A stretch of 64,000 bases of DNA from Buxus sempervirens. Its lineage: Eukaryota; Streptophyta; Magnoliopsida; Buxales; Buxaceae. Below are positions 23,092 through 34,889 of this stretch, piece by piece. Positions within the stretch are counted from its first letter, which is position 1. Each line of letters begins with the position of its first letter. The stretch lies in NCBI GenBank assembly GCA_947561395.2, contig OX387190.1:12766858-12830857 (forward strand). Reading direction: 5' to 3'. The notes beneath the pieces were generated by a model. That model searched no databases and was not told where the DNA came from. It saw only the letters and a list, made by a program, of their open reading frames with translations. Both the position numbers and the translations under genes were made by a program.

Positions 23092-23390
23092 GACGTCAAG
23101 TGATCATTACTGAACATACTAATTCTGTTGTACTCAGCCATGCATTTATCTTTATTTGTACTCCTATAAAATTGGAGCAAATTTACTACATAAATGATGA
23201 AATACTTGCCTCATTGAATTTGTGACATACACTAGTTCAATTCTAGCTAGTATCTTATAGTCTAAACCACAAAATTACTAGAATTAGTATATTGGGCGAC
23301 AAGTAAATCCAAATCTTAATAAAAAATTAAAATAATAAGTCCAAATTCAGTCATCAGAATACTACCAATTATTTGATATCAACAGACAAT
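23092..23390. other. 3' flank of BAHD copy 1
   Basis: AT-rich sequence that should include the 3' UTR. No recognisable gene or repeat. Confidence 0.5.
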
Positions 23391-23695
23391 CACTACAAAA
23401 AAGTTTTTTTATTACGGCACTTCAAGAGTGCCCTTATAATATGAAAAAAGGCCACTATAACATATAACGGCATTTTTGACAAAGTGCAGTTTCAAGTGGT
23501 GTTGCATTATGTTATAGCGACAACTTATAACAACACTTTGGAATATGCCGCTATAAAGTGACTTTTTATGGCATTTAAAAATGCCGTAATAATGTAAACT
23601 ATTACAGCATTTTTTTAAAGTGTCATAATAAAGTTTACCATCACTTGAAGGTTTTAGCGGCAGTCACCAAGTGCCACTAAAAGTATATTAATTTA
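23391..23695 (+). mobile_element. CACTA-like transposon end
   Basis: CACTACAAAAAAG at 23391 matches the terminal inverted repeat of plant CACTA elements. It is followed by alternating motifs such as ACGGCA, GCCGTAATAATG and TAGCGGCA, the kind of subterminal repeats these elements carry. The opposite terminus was not found, so the right limit is approximate. Confidence 0.55.
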
Positions 23696-24224
23696 AAAAA
23701 AAAATTTAATTTACCACACCCCTACCACAACCCCATCCCCCACCCGATTATATTTGACTCCATTTTTTTGGACATGAATCCACCAACTCCTAAATCCTGC
23801 ATCAGAGATCAAGGTATTTTCCAAATTCACCAAAGTTCATATGTACAGGTTTCCGCATAATGCATGCATATATGATTTTCATCAGCAACAGATTTTCTCC
23901 TTCTGTTCTATACATGATCTCTAGAAAGTTAGAAATACCTTATGATGATGAAATCCTAAAGCCTGCATTTTTTTTTTTTGGAAAGCTTCCAAGGCATTGA
24001 ATGAAATCTTAAATGTGTGTTCTAGCAGGATTCCCCCACCATTATACATAGTCATGAATAGATCACTAGTGGTTGACATATGTTAGACTTGCCTATAACA
24101 AGCTTGCGATTGGCAGATTCACCTTTTCAATTGAAAGAAATGCAAATGTGAGAGGTGTCCCTTTTCCTTCCTAGAAGCATAATACAACTATAGGCCACCT
24201 GACTCAATTAAGTCCCACAGGTGC
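23696..24224. other. Unrecognised sequence, probably 3' flank of the bHLH relic
   Basis: No gene recognised. It is continuous with 29931 onward once the solo LTR is left out, so on the minus strand it lies downstream of the bHLH stop codon. Confidence 0.4.
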
Positions 24225-25285
24225 TGTAATACCCCGAATCCGGGTTATTTTTTTTTATTTTTTTATTTTGACTCGGATCAAGGCATTAAATTGTGGTACA
24301 TTACAATCAGTTCAAAGATAAGGAAATAAAGAATTAAGATTTATCAGAGTACTAGGAAGCTTAAATCATTTATTAGAAACTGAATCTCCCTATTACATCA
24401 ATTAATCAAATGAAAGGCAACTACAAATTATCTAAATCTTTATATCCTACCAAATCAACTATGAGCATTCCAATAAAACAAATACAACTATATAAGAGGT
24501 CCTACACTTGTCTTTAGGATTTTCTAGACTTTAACCCATTACAGTCTAACCCGTGGCATCCTTTCCAAGATGACCTGAAAATAGAATATAAAGTAAGGGT
24601 GAGATACGAATATCTCAGTAGGTAACACATGCATGAGGAAAACAGTTTATATATCTAGAAAATAACAGTGGTTTCATGCTCGGTAAAATAGACGAGTAAT
24701 TTACGGTCAATAAGATAACGAATAATCACGATACAAAACAAACATTGAATCGATGCTCGAATTAAAGGAAGTTAATCATGTGTAGTTCATTTTAATTTGA
24801 AGGACAATGTATTATAATTCACATCCCCATGCTTTCTAATTTATTTCAATTATTGTCTTCCTAAGAATAATTCTACATCTTATTCATGATTCCATAATAT
24901 TCCATTTTAACAGTTCACATTAAATTATAACAGTTCTGTTCAATTATGACATTTCATTATTTCCTTTTAAATAAACAATCTTGTCAAATCTATCTAAAAC
25001 AATCCATCAATCAGCAAACCAATCATTGTATCAGTAATAAACCAACCTTCAGGTTGTAGCCTACCTCTACTGAAGGACGTAAACACATAGTATCCACACA
25101 TTCTCTGCAGGAGAATGCACATCTCTAAGACTACAGGTACCCCCTGCAGGAGACAGCATAATTCTTCCGTCGGATGTGAACACTTACCATCTACCTTTAC
25201 CGTAGGGCTTCCTCATCTTCCAGTAGTAACTCACACACCCATCCCCCATGTGGGATGCAATCACGCATAATCACATCTACCCCAC

Positions 25286-27616
25286 TGTGAGACACGGGAA
25301 AAAATCACCGGAATGATCATCCCTCCGTCAACACACGGGGCTCAATGCAAAAAATGGGAGAGTCGCCACCATTCAGAATTTGGGTGTGAATGGACACCAA
25401 AAGAATTAAAAATAAGCAAAAATAGCAAAAAAGTGCTAAAAGGCAAATTCTAGGGTAAAAATAACCCTACTTGAAAATCAAATCCAGAGATGGGTAAGGG
25501 GATTAGATTATGAACGGGGGAAGGTGTTAGGTACCCCCATTCACCCACACAAGGTGGTTGCCAAGTGTTTATTCATGCTAAAAGAAAATAGGAAGCTTGC
25601 TAAAAAATCATGAAAAGCCTTGAAAAAGGAACAAGTGTATGATATATTCACATGAAGATCCAAATGGATTTTAGATCTTCTCTTATATCAATATCATTTC
25701 TGAAATGTCATAAAAGGATAAAAATCCAAGCAAAAGAATGTACAAAGCCAAGTTGAGGCAAATCCGGGAAATTTGATAAAAGTAATGCCATTTGTCTTGA
25801 AATCAATCAAATCCCATTTTAAATTAAATCAAACCAAATCCATTTGAAAGATCTTGGTAAATAAGAGACTCATGCAAAATTTCAAATCAATCCGGTTGAA
25901 ATTCTAGGAGTTAGGCTCCTTTAAAGTTGCTGCTGGGGATGATTAAAAGTAACAAGTAGGCAACTTGGAAAATCACCTAGAAAAATCTACTCCATAGAAA
26001 TCCGTGAAATTTGGTGTCAATGAAGTCTGTATGACCATCTTTCAAAAGAAACTAGCCTCATACAAAAACTCATTCGGATGTGCCTTGGGTGACTTCCCGA
26101 ACAGGCCACAAAGATCACAGATCTACCCAGAAAAGTACTAATGAACAGTTCTGAGTAAATCCGTTACCAATAATTCAAATGGAGTCAAAAAATTATGAAA
26201 TCAATTGGATTTGAAAATAGACTTATGAAGGAGTTCCCAGAAACAAAAATCACTCGAATCGGACTTAAAACGAACACATGGCGCTCCGTCGAAGTGACAA
26301 GTTCTGTATTTGAACCTGAACTGTCCAATCAACTTCGACAGAGAGGTGTCAAAAATCTGCTCGCTAGAAATTTATGAAATTTGGTGGACATAAACTATAC
26401 AGCCTCACCTTTCCCATGGTTCTGGAATCGCTCCAAAATTCATCCGGACGATGAAGTTATGAGCGTCTGAAGTAAGGGTACAGGTGCTGTCAAGCTAAGC
26501 CTTTTTTGGAGAAAAACAATGCAAAAATGTGACAAAGTGTGTGCAATTCGTGCAAGATGAACACAAAACCTTTAAAAATCATCCAAAGACATTCCAGAAT
26601 TGATTGAGGCCATTTATTTGAGATTTATCACAATGAATGTAATAAATCCCCAAATGTGAGCCTATCCCGCCAAAATAGTGATATGTATGTGCAAGTGTGA
26701 AAAACCAAACAAGATCAATAGCATGCATACATATTCATCAAAATAAGGTTCTAAAACAGCCTAGGGTTCCGTTCCATTATCGTTTCCCTCTGTTCTCTCT
26801 CCCCGTTAAACACGGTTCTTCAAGATAATCAAGGGTACTTTGAATATGAAACGGTCTACAATCAATCAAAAGGCTTTATGCTACATAGGTTCTAGTACTA
26901 GGGTCAATCTCCAGTCTCGTTTCTCCTAGATCCCGCCTCCACGTTTTACGGCTAGAGGGGAGTCTCAAGATACTTTGAGCCGGGGAAGGATTTTCACACA
27001 CATAGAAGGCCTTATTCTATAGAAAGGTAGAAGAAGAGATCTAGATCTAGGAATGTAAAGACAGAAAATAAAAGAAAAGTTTGAGGCTTACCTGTGTTCT
27101 GGAAGCCCTTCTGCAGCGGTTTTCCTCTTCTCTTGGAGTTCTTCTTGGCGAGAATTCAAAACAAGAGTTAATGGCCATTTGCTTAAGGAGGGGCCTCCTA
27201 TTTATAGGCAAAGGCTAGGGTTAGGGTTGGTGAGAATGGTAGACACAACATAATGTCTATAGCCACCAACCTTAACCCTAAGGCTATTTCCGAGATTTCC
27301 CCTCATTTAATGAGGGATATGATGGTAAAAGTGAAAAGCTCTCGGAAAACCCTAATTTTGAGCAAAACTTGTGTATCCGGTATATCAGGCCAGATACACA
27401 AGGACCTTAAGGTATCCGGCATAGAATACTGGATACGCTAAAGCTTTCTTGTATCCGGTATTTTGTACCGGATACAAAGAGGAGTACTTGTATCCGGCCT
27501 GAGTTGCTGGATACAGGTAAAAACTTATTTTCTTCAATTTTTGTGCTGGCTTTCAAGGAGATAATGATTTTTGATGATTATTGATCATTTTGACAGTGCA
27601 ATTTGGGGTGTCTATA
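25286..27616 (-). repeat. Tat/Ogre-like solo LTR (minus strand), nested
   Basis: On the minus strand it starts near TATAGACACCCC and ends TGTCTCACA, clearly related to the LTRs of copies 1 and 2 but more diverged (2331 bp). Flanks are CCCAC and CCGAC, a target duplication with one change. It carries the phased palindrome quartet at 27373-27514 and a minus-strand TATA box at 27198-27206. Confidence 0.85.
27373..27514 (-). promoter_or_regulatory. Four inverted repeats phased every 39 bp (nested solo LTR)
   Basis: CCGG cores at 27377, 27416, 27455 and 27494, exactly 39 bp apart, despite clear divergence of the LTR from copies 1 and 2. Partner half-sites are partly mutated (for example CTGGATAC). 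The TATA box lies about 170 bp downstream in minus sense. Confidence 0.7.
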
Positions 27617-27689
27617 CCGACATGAGGTACCTCTCCTGTAGGATGCAATTCATCGGAAATACATCTGCCCCCCCAGGAGGTAATAAATT

Positions 27690-28095
27690 TCTCCCGCAGG
27701 AGGTAATGTCTCCACCACCAAGCGGGTAATGTCTCCGCCACCAAGCGGGTTATCTCCGCCACCAAGCGGGTTATCTCTACCACTAAGCAGGTTGGGTCTC
27801 CGCCACCAAGCGGGTTAGGGTCTTCGCCACCAAGCGGGTTATCTCTGCCACCAAGCAGGTCGGGTCTCCGCCACCAAGCGGGTTAGGGTCTCCGCCACCA
27901 AGCGGGTTATCTCTGCCACCAAGCAGGTTGGGTCTCCGCCACCAAGCAGGTAATCTCTGCCACCAAGCAGGTTAGGGTCTCCGCCACCAATCGGGTTATA
28001 ATCTTTGCCACCAAGCAGATAATAATCTCTGCCACCAAGCAGGTAATATACAATACATCTCTGCCACCAAGCAGATTATCAATAAAACTGGCCAC
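27690..28095 (-). repeat. CCACCAAGCGGGT tandem array
   Basis: About nineteen degenerate units of roughly 18-25 bp, each built on GCCACCAAGCGGGT (or AGCAGGT). The array belongs to the 24225-29925 solo LTR and lies just beside the nested insertion. Confidence 0.85.
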
Positions 28096-28799
28096 CAAGC
28101 CATTGTACAAATAATTCACATTCCAATATTGTTTATAAGTATAGTTCTTTCATGTTCAATCGGTAATCCAAAGTCTTGTTCCATAACCAGTTCATTAGTG
28201 TGCACTCATATTGATTATGGGACTATCTTAATAATGGAAGACTCAAGTGGTTAATGGTAGTGGTGGGATCGATTAAGGTAATTTAAAGGTTATTTAAAGT
28301 TTAAAGGTGGTCACATAAAGCAATATGATACTTGTTATTTAGTGGAGGGAAATTAGGGTAGTCCAATTTAAATTAACCAATGAGACCTAAAGGTATATAA
28401 GGTTCTTTCTCCAAATTCCATCAGGTAGTTTCTGGTTAAAAGTTTTATCAGTGAAGCTTAATAGTCCTGATACTTAAGATCTATCAAAAGTATTTCAACA
28501 GGGTTGGGTTTCTGATATAAAGTCTCTATTTGTAGAAATCTGGTTGCTGATATATAAATTAATGTCTCTTGATTAATTAGTCTAATTTATAAAGGTTTAT
28601 CTGCATTAAACTTAGAATTTCTTATTTAAGATCAAGTTTAGACAACTAATTACCTAAAATAATTCCCTATTTATTTTCTATCAAAACAGGGTATTTGATA
28701 ATTTATTTTGGTCTTAAAACATCTTAATTAATGATTAAAATTGATTAAAAATAGTTTAGAATTGAATCTGGAATTAAATATGCAAAATTCGGATTTTTT

Positions 28800-28955
28800 T
28801 GCACTGAACGCTCAGGATCGCCTAAGATCGCTCAGGCGGTCTAAGGTAGGTGGTAGTTCAAAATCGATCACCGACGATAAGTCAGTAGGTGGTCTCAGGC
28901 AGTCTACATATTTCAACAAGCGCCTGAGAGCGCCGAGGATCGCTGAGCACAGTAA
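28800..28955. repeat. CpG-rich module with repeated inverted GCCTGAGCG-like motifs
   Basis: In an AT-rich LTR, motifs CGCTCAGG, CGCCTAAG, CGCTCAGGCGG, GCGCCTGAG and CGCTGAGC recur in both directions. It lies 0.43-0.59 kb downstream, in minus sense, of the LTR TATA box, comparable in position to the modules at 12560 and 16047. Confidence 0.6.
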
Positions 28956-29996
28956 GCTCGACGGTCTCCCAAAAACGTCAATAAGTGTTCCGAAATCCGA
29001 TTTTTCCAAATCAATGTGATTCTAACATACATATAAGGTGATTAACAAACTAAAGATATATAGATACATCATAAAAACATGCAAACGATTCGATCAATCT
29101 CAAGAACACAAAACAAACATTAAAACTTGGTGCTACCTACCTCTGCTCGCTCAAGATCACCTCTTTCTCCTCTTTCTTCTTCGTGTGGCTTTGATATCTT
29201 CTTTCTCAGCAATCCAATGCTTTCCAAGATCTCCCCAGCTTCTCCTCACGGTCTCCCTTTCTCTCTCTCGTTCTTCCTCTTCTTTTCTCAGTCTCTCTCT
29301 TTTTCTCTTCCGGCCGTCTAATACCCAAACCAAATACAATACGATGGAATATACGGTTAGCATTCCTCTAGGGTATAAACCCTATTCTTTTATACCTCAC
29401 GATCTTACGCAACACACATGCATCACCCATTAGACAACCATCCAATTAGAACACAGTTTCGGATTTACTTAATTCTTACCTCAATCTACCACGATCCAAT
29501 GGTCAGATTTTGCGCCACTCTCCTGATCTCATCTATCAGTGCGATCATCTATAATTATAATTAATATCCTTCAATACAATTCTCATCTCCTCGACTTAAG
29601 GCTCCAAATCGACTATATTTATCATTATGCCCTTATTCCACTTATCATGGTATACATATCATTATTAATAGGAAATCTAAACCCAACTTAAATCTATCAT
29701 TATTTCTCAAGTCTATTAATAACTTAATTTATATATTTATTTATTTACCAATAATTAATATGAATTAGCCAAAATACCCTTCCCTTGATAAGTTACATCT
29801 ACTCACTCGATTTCTTCCGAAATTTCTAAGTTTATTTTCTAATTTATTTTTACAAATATATGGACATTCAAAATATTCATATTCAATTATTATTTATTCA
29901 TTTACTGAAAATTCGGGGTTTTACAGGTGCAGCACTCACTCTGCTTGTGGAAAAATTGCAAGCAATAGCACCAGCACCAGCACCACCATTAAAATG

Positions 29997-30342
29997 TCAC
30001 TGAGGTGGAGATATCTTTAGATCGAGCCCAATGTCCATGATCCATTGTAGGCAAGGGGAGCATACATCCATATATCATCAGAACTTAAAAGCTACAAACA
30101 CCCCAAATACGGAAGAAGAAAACAAGATCATATTAGAGATGAATCAAGGACCCACAAACATGGTTAAGAAACTTAGCTTAGTGCATAGGATATCTTAGTT
30201 TTAGTACTGTCTCACTAATTAAGCTTAACTTGATCTCAAGGGCTCATTTACAAATTAATTCCAGATATGCTCTTACCTTGATTTGTAGTTGCAAAAATTT
30301 CACATACCGCACTGCTTCTTCCAGCATTGTGCTGATGTCAAC
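29997..30342 (-). pseudogene. bHLH transcription factor relic (RSL-type), last two exons
   Basis: A 66-bp exon (30277-30342) flanked by AG and GT encodes VDISTMLEEAVRYVKFLQLQ followed by IK, the second helix of a bHLH domain of the root-hair-defective-six-like group; 66 bp is the exon length I recall for these genes. After a 185-bp intron, the last exon (29997-30091) encodes LLSSDDIWMYAPLAYNG. It then needs a one-base frame change near 30040 to reach MDIGLDLKISPPQ and a stop. The basic region and helix 1 were not found upstream, so the gene is truncated as well as shifted. Such proteins bind E-box DNA as dimers. Confidence 0.8.
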
Positions 30343-30675
30343 CTGTCATACCATTGAGAAACATTCATAAAACCACAGAGACAAATTTTTAACGGCCATG
30401 AAAAAATTTACCCAGAAATGCTAGGGTCATTTACAAATATAAAGCATAGTGTCACTATAAAGGAAAACTTATCACCATGCTGCTTTTTAAAGAATTTTTA
30501 GAGTATTAGCTCCTTTAGTATTTTAGCAATATCTCAGCATCCACAAGGTGGAAAGAATTCAGCTTGTCCTCAATGCAATACACTTTTCACATGATGCTGT
30601 TTTTGTCCCCTGTTCAAGTGCATTTTGAGGTTTTTTTTAACTTAAGAACTTCCAATTCCATGGTTTTGTCTGATT

Positions 30676-31000
30676 TTGTTGAACCAATTAGCAGCCCAAA
30701 TGCTTGACTTGTGTAGCCGCTGTATGTGTGATGCTATATTACTGGATAGCCTATGTCAGTCACCAAATGCTTTGCCTTCATTAGCTGCTATATCCTTGAG
30801 GGGTGCATTTCGTCTTTTGGACATCGGGCTAAATGCACTTGTTGCTACTACTCCTGCTCTTAGATCTATAAATTTGAGCCAATGTTACCTTCTCACATCC
30901 ACCGGAATCAACACTATAGCTGATTCATTGGGATCGGTGTTAAGGGAATTGCATATAGATGTGTGTCAAAACATAGATGCCATGCTTTACCCAGGTGTAA
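30676..31000 (+). pseudogene. Leucine-rich repeat (RAD7/AMN1-like) exon fragment
   Basis: The frame reads LCQSPNALPSLAAISLRGAF, LLDIGLNALVATTPALRSIN and SLGSVLRELHIDVCQNIDAM, which fits the RNI-like LRR proteins related to Arabidopsis At2g06040 (from memory). AATTAGCAG at about 30692 could be the splice acceptor and CCCAGGTG near 30993 the donor, so it may be one exon of about 300 bp. No other exon of this gene was recognised, so it is a fragment. Such LRRs usually bind proteins. Confidence 0.7.
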
Positions 31001-32062
31001 TACTTTCCCCAGCCCCACCTCTTTAATGACATCTTTCAGCAAGCCAGTGACGTAGGTATTACTGTTGACCCTATTTAATGTGCCTATTGGTCATAGGACA
31101 ACTACTTTCTCTTTGATAAAGCATTTGGTTAATGATATTTGGCAGGCCCAGTTGATCCAACTCACTTAATAGTTTTTACCCACAAGAAAAAAACTCACTT
31201 AATAGTCCCTTAATACTCATCTCCGTGAGCACTCAAACACTGTATGTAATTTCTCTGAAATTCAAAGGCTTATTACTCTAGTCAATTATGTCTCTAAGGA
31301 TGTTTCATTAGTCAATAATCGTCTCTAAGGAGTGATTTTTCACTACATTTAGGGAAGAAGAGGGAACCAAAGGAGGAGGTGGAAAGACCATTCATAGAAC
31401 TGTCCATAGATCCAACTCTGCCATGGAATTTCAAGAAACACGATTACCATGGCTGGATTAGAATCAAAACTGCCAGAAAAAGGTTTAAACCAAACACGGA
31501 TCCACATTATCACCAGAAGATCAAAGAATAAGCCATCGCACAATATTATTATCATTCTATGCAAATATTTCATAGATCGAAGCAAAATAAACCTATAGAC
31601 TTATCATCAATAGCAATCAAGGAAAAATCAAAATAAAATCAACATCTTATAACTCGAAGTCTCGAAGATGGAAAACAAACGGACTTGTAATAACAATTTC
31701 AACATTCGATTCGAATAATCAAGAAAGAGAACTCCGGATCTCAAACGAGGAGAAAATTCCCAATCAATCACCACAATATACGTAGGAGAAATACCTGGAT
31801 TGGAGGTTCGTCAAGGAGAAATTTTCAGAAAGATCGGCAATCGGGGAGAATCAACTCTTGTCGGATTCGTCACCTTCGATATCACTGCATATTTGAGGAG
31901 AGACCTAACGGAGCTCAAAATTGTCTAATCTCTGAACTAGAACAGGTCTGAAACCTGAGCAATCAAATGGAGTGGGTTGCCTCAAAGCTCGCCAGCAGTT
32001 ATGGTGGAAGGGAATCCAACTCTCCATTCTCAGGTCCTGTATCCGTTCAGGTCCGTCCAAAG
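31001..32062. other. Unrecognised host-like sequence
   Basis: No gene is identified. The stretch between 31640 and 32060 is less AT-rich and includes a frame starting MEWVASKLASSYGGRES at 31967, which I do not recognise. It may be another gene scrap or a leader region. Confidence 0.3.
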
Positions 32063-32588
32063 TGTAAACACCTAATTTTTGCACCCCAAAAAATACAGAA
32101 AATAAAATTCAAATTGAAAAGTCAAACCCAAAGGGGTCAAAAAGTTGACTTTTTGATCAAATGAAATTTGAACATCAAACTTTTTTCCATTTGAAAGAGG
32201 ATTCCGACATGATTCCAACGCAACTAAGCTTGCGCAAATCGGGGTCCAGATGAGGAAGTTATGAGCTAGTCAAACCTTGTGGAGAGCAAAAGTTGACTTT
32301 TTGCTCAAGTCCAATTCAGCTGCCCAACTTGATCCCATTGGATAGAGGATTTTGACGCAACTCCAACGCAACTAAGTTTGCTTGAATCGGGGTCCCGGAG
32401 AGCAAGATGTGAGCAAAACTGTTTTCCGGGGAGCAGTTTTGCACTTATGCTAAAAAGTCTGAATTTGCTGCCAAACTTTAGCTCAGTGGATAGGGAATTC
32501 CGAGTTGATTCCAATACTACTAAGTTTGCTTAAATCGGACATCAGACGAGAAAGTTATGGTCGGTCAAAGTTTCAGAAAACTGCCCGC
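32063..32588 (+). repeat. Start of an LTR-like sequence split by copy 2
   Basis: Begins TGTAAACACCTAATTTTTGC, a plausible LTR start, and continues after copy 2 at 55737. It holds three diverged units of about 150 bp, each with GTTGACTTTTTG-like, AACGCAACTAAG-like and AATCGGGGTCC-like phrases. The full LTR limits are not certain. Confidence 0.55.
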
Positions 32589-34868
32589 TGTAGACACCCC
32601 AAATTGCACAAACAATCATCAAAAATCATTATCTCCTGGAAAGCCAGCACAGAATTTGAAGAAAATAAATTTTTACCTGTATCCGGATACTCAATCCGGA
32701 TACAAATGCTCCTCCCCGTATCCGGATACTCGTACCGGATACGTGTGAGCCTTAGTGTATCCGGTACCATGTACCGGATACCTTAAGGCACTTTGTTATC
32801 CGGTCTGATATACCGGATACCTTAAGTTTGCTCAAAATTAGGGTTTTCCGAGAGCTTTTCACTTTTACCATCATGTCCCTCATTAAATGAGGGGAAATCG
32901 CGGAAATAACCTTAGGGTTAAGGTTGGAGGGGTTCTAGACATTAAGTTGTGTCTACCAATGACCTTAGCCCTTGCCTATAAATAGGAGCCTCCTCCTTGA
33001 GCAAATGGCACACAACTCTTGTTTTGAATTCTCGCAAAGAAGAACTCCAAGAGAAGAAGAAAACCGCTGTGGAATCGCCTCCAGCACTCAGAGAAGCCTC
33101 AACTTTTCTTTTTATTTTCTGTCTTTACATTCCTAGATCTAGATCTCTTCTTCTACCTTTCTGTAGTGTAAAGCCTTGTTTGCATGTGTGGAAATCCTTC
33201 CCCGGCTCAAAGTATCTCAAGACTCCCCTAGCCGTAAAACGTGAAGGCGGATCTAGGAGAAACGAGACTGGGGATTGACCCTAGTGCTAGAACCTATGTA
33301 GCATAAGGCCTTTTTGATTGATTGTAAACCGTTCCATATTCAAAGTACCCTTGATTATCTTAAAGAGAACAGAGGGAAACGATAATGGAACGGAACCCTA
33401 GGCTATGCTAGAACCTATTTTGTTGAATCTATATGCATGTGTATGGATCTTGCCTGGTTTTTTTCACTTTTGCACACATATCACTATTTTGGCGGGATAG
33501 GCTCATATTTAGGGTTTATTGCATTTATTGTGATAAATCTCAAATAAATGGCCTCAATCAATTCTGGAATGCCTTTCGGATGATTTTGAAGTATTTGTGT
33601 TCATCTTACACGAATTTCATTTTTTATCAATTTTCGGATTTGGTTTTTACTCAAAAATGGCTTAGCTTGACAGCACCTGCACCCTTACTTCGGACGTCCG
33701 TAACTTCATCATCTGGATGAATTTTGGGGCGATTCTAGAACCATGGGAAAGGTGAGGCTGTCTAGTTTATGTCCACCAAATTTCATAAATTTCTATCTAG
33801 CCGATTTTTGACACCTCTCTGTCGAAGTTAAGTGGACAATTCAGGTCCAAGTACAGAACTTGTCACTTCGACGGACCGCCATGTGTTCGTTTTAAGTCCG
33901 ATTCGAGTGATTTTTGTTTCTGAGTACTCCTTTATGAGTCTATTTTCAAATCCAGTTGGTTTCATAATTTTTGGATTCCATTTGAATTATTGGTAGCCGA
34001 TTTACTCAGAACTGCTCATTTGCATTTTTCTGGGTAAATCTGTGATCTTCGGGGCCTGTTCGGGAGACCACCCAAGGCACGTCCGAAGGGATTTTTGTAT
34101 GAGGCTAGTTTCTCTGGAAAGATGGCCATACAGACTTCAATCACACCAAATTTCACGGATTTCTATGTAGTGGATTTTTCTAGACAATTTTCCAAATTTG
34201 CCCACTTACCACTTTTAAAAATCCCCAGCAGCAACTTCAAAGGAGCATGACTCCTAGATTTTTCATCGGAATAAAGTGAAATTTTGCATGAGACTCTTAT
34301 TTACCCTAATCTTTCAAATGGATTTGGTTTGGTTCAATTTAGAATTGGATTTGAATGATTTTAAGGCAAATGGCATACTTTTTACCAAATTTTCCGGATT
34401 TGATTCAACTTGGTTCTTTAGCAACTTGTGCTTTGATTTCCATCTTTTGAGATATTCCAGAAGTGATATTGACATAAGAGAAGATCTAAAATCCATTTGG
34501 ATCTTCATGTGAATATATCATACACTTGTTCTTTTTTTTTAAGGTTTTTTCATGATTTTTAGCAAGCTTCTTATTTTCTTTTTAGCATGAACATACACTT
34601 GGCAACCACTTCGTGTGGATGAATGGGGGTGCCTAACACCTTCCCCCGTTCATAATCTAATCCCCTTACCCATCTCTGGATTTGATTTTCAAGTAGGGTT
34701 ATTTTTACCCTAGAATTTGTCTTTTGGCTATTTTTGCCTACTTTTGAACTCTTTGGTGTCCATTCTCACCCCAAAATCATGAATGGTGGCGACTCTCCCA
34801 ATTTTTGCGTTGAACCCGTGTGTTGACGGAGGGATGATCACTCCGGTGATTTTTTCCCATGTCTCACA
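32589..34868 (+). repeat. 5' LTR of copy 2
   Basis: 2280 bp, the same length as the 3' LTR. It contains the phased quartet (32679-32820) and TATA box TATAAATAG (32977-32985). Transcription should start near 33010. No gene lies inside. Confidence 0.96.
32679..32820 (+). promoter_or_regulatory. Four inverted repeats phased every 39 bp, 5' LTR
   Basis: CCGG cores at 32683, 32722, 32761 and 32800, each with a partner CCGG 13 bp later. All cores therefore fall on a 13-bp grid with every third place empty. Unit 3 is a perfect palindrome: arm GTATCCGGTAC, centre CAT, and the reverse-complement arm. TATA is about 157 bp downstream. Confidence 0.8.
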
Positions 34869-34870
34869 AC

Positions 34871-34889
34871 TGGCGACTCTGCTGGGGAC
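34871..34889 (+). other. Primer-binding site
   Basis: TGGCGACTCTGCTGGGGAC begins two bases after the 5' LTR. Similar sites in Ogre-type elements are described as complementary to tRNA-Arg; the tRNA match was not tested here. Confidence 0.7.

Larger units (their letters stand above)
24225..29925 (-). repeat. Solo LTR (minus strand) with nested solo LTR
   Basis: On the minus strand it starts TGTAAAACCCCGAATTTTC and ends CCCGGATTCGGGGTATTACA. The 5-bp target duplication GGTGC is perfect (24220-24224 and 29926-29930). No internal element sequence is present, so it is a solo LTR. Without the nested Tat-like LTR (25286-27616) it is about 3.4 kb. A minus-strand TATAAAAG box lies at 29387-29394. It probably belongs to a chromovirus-type family, judged only by terminal similarity to the Tekay-like LTR. 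It interrupts the 3' flank of the bHLH relic. Confidence 0.85.

Noticed and set aside
28741-29019. Arg/Ser-rich open frame in the solo LTR
   Set aside because: It comes from the GC-rich repeat module; no family recognised and open frames exist on both strands.
29038-29433. Ser/Leu-rich open frame
   Set aside because: A pyrimidine-rich LTR leader gives it; no start context or domain.
23391-32062. A single complete CACTA element enclosing the gene fragments
   Set aside because: Only one CACTA terminus was found; the inverted end was not seen, so the whole span cannot be called one element.
32679-32820. CRISPR-like array
   Set aside because: Regular spacing invites the idea, but units are palindromes separated by about 14 bp in a plant LTR promoter; there are no 25-40-bp spacers and no cas genes.
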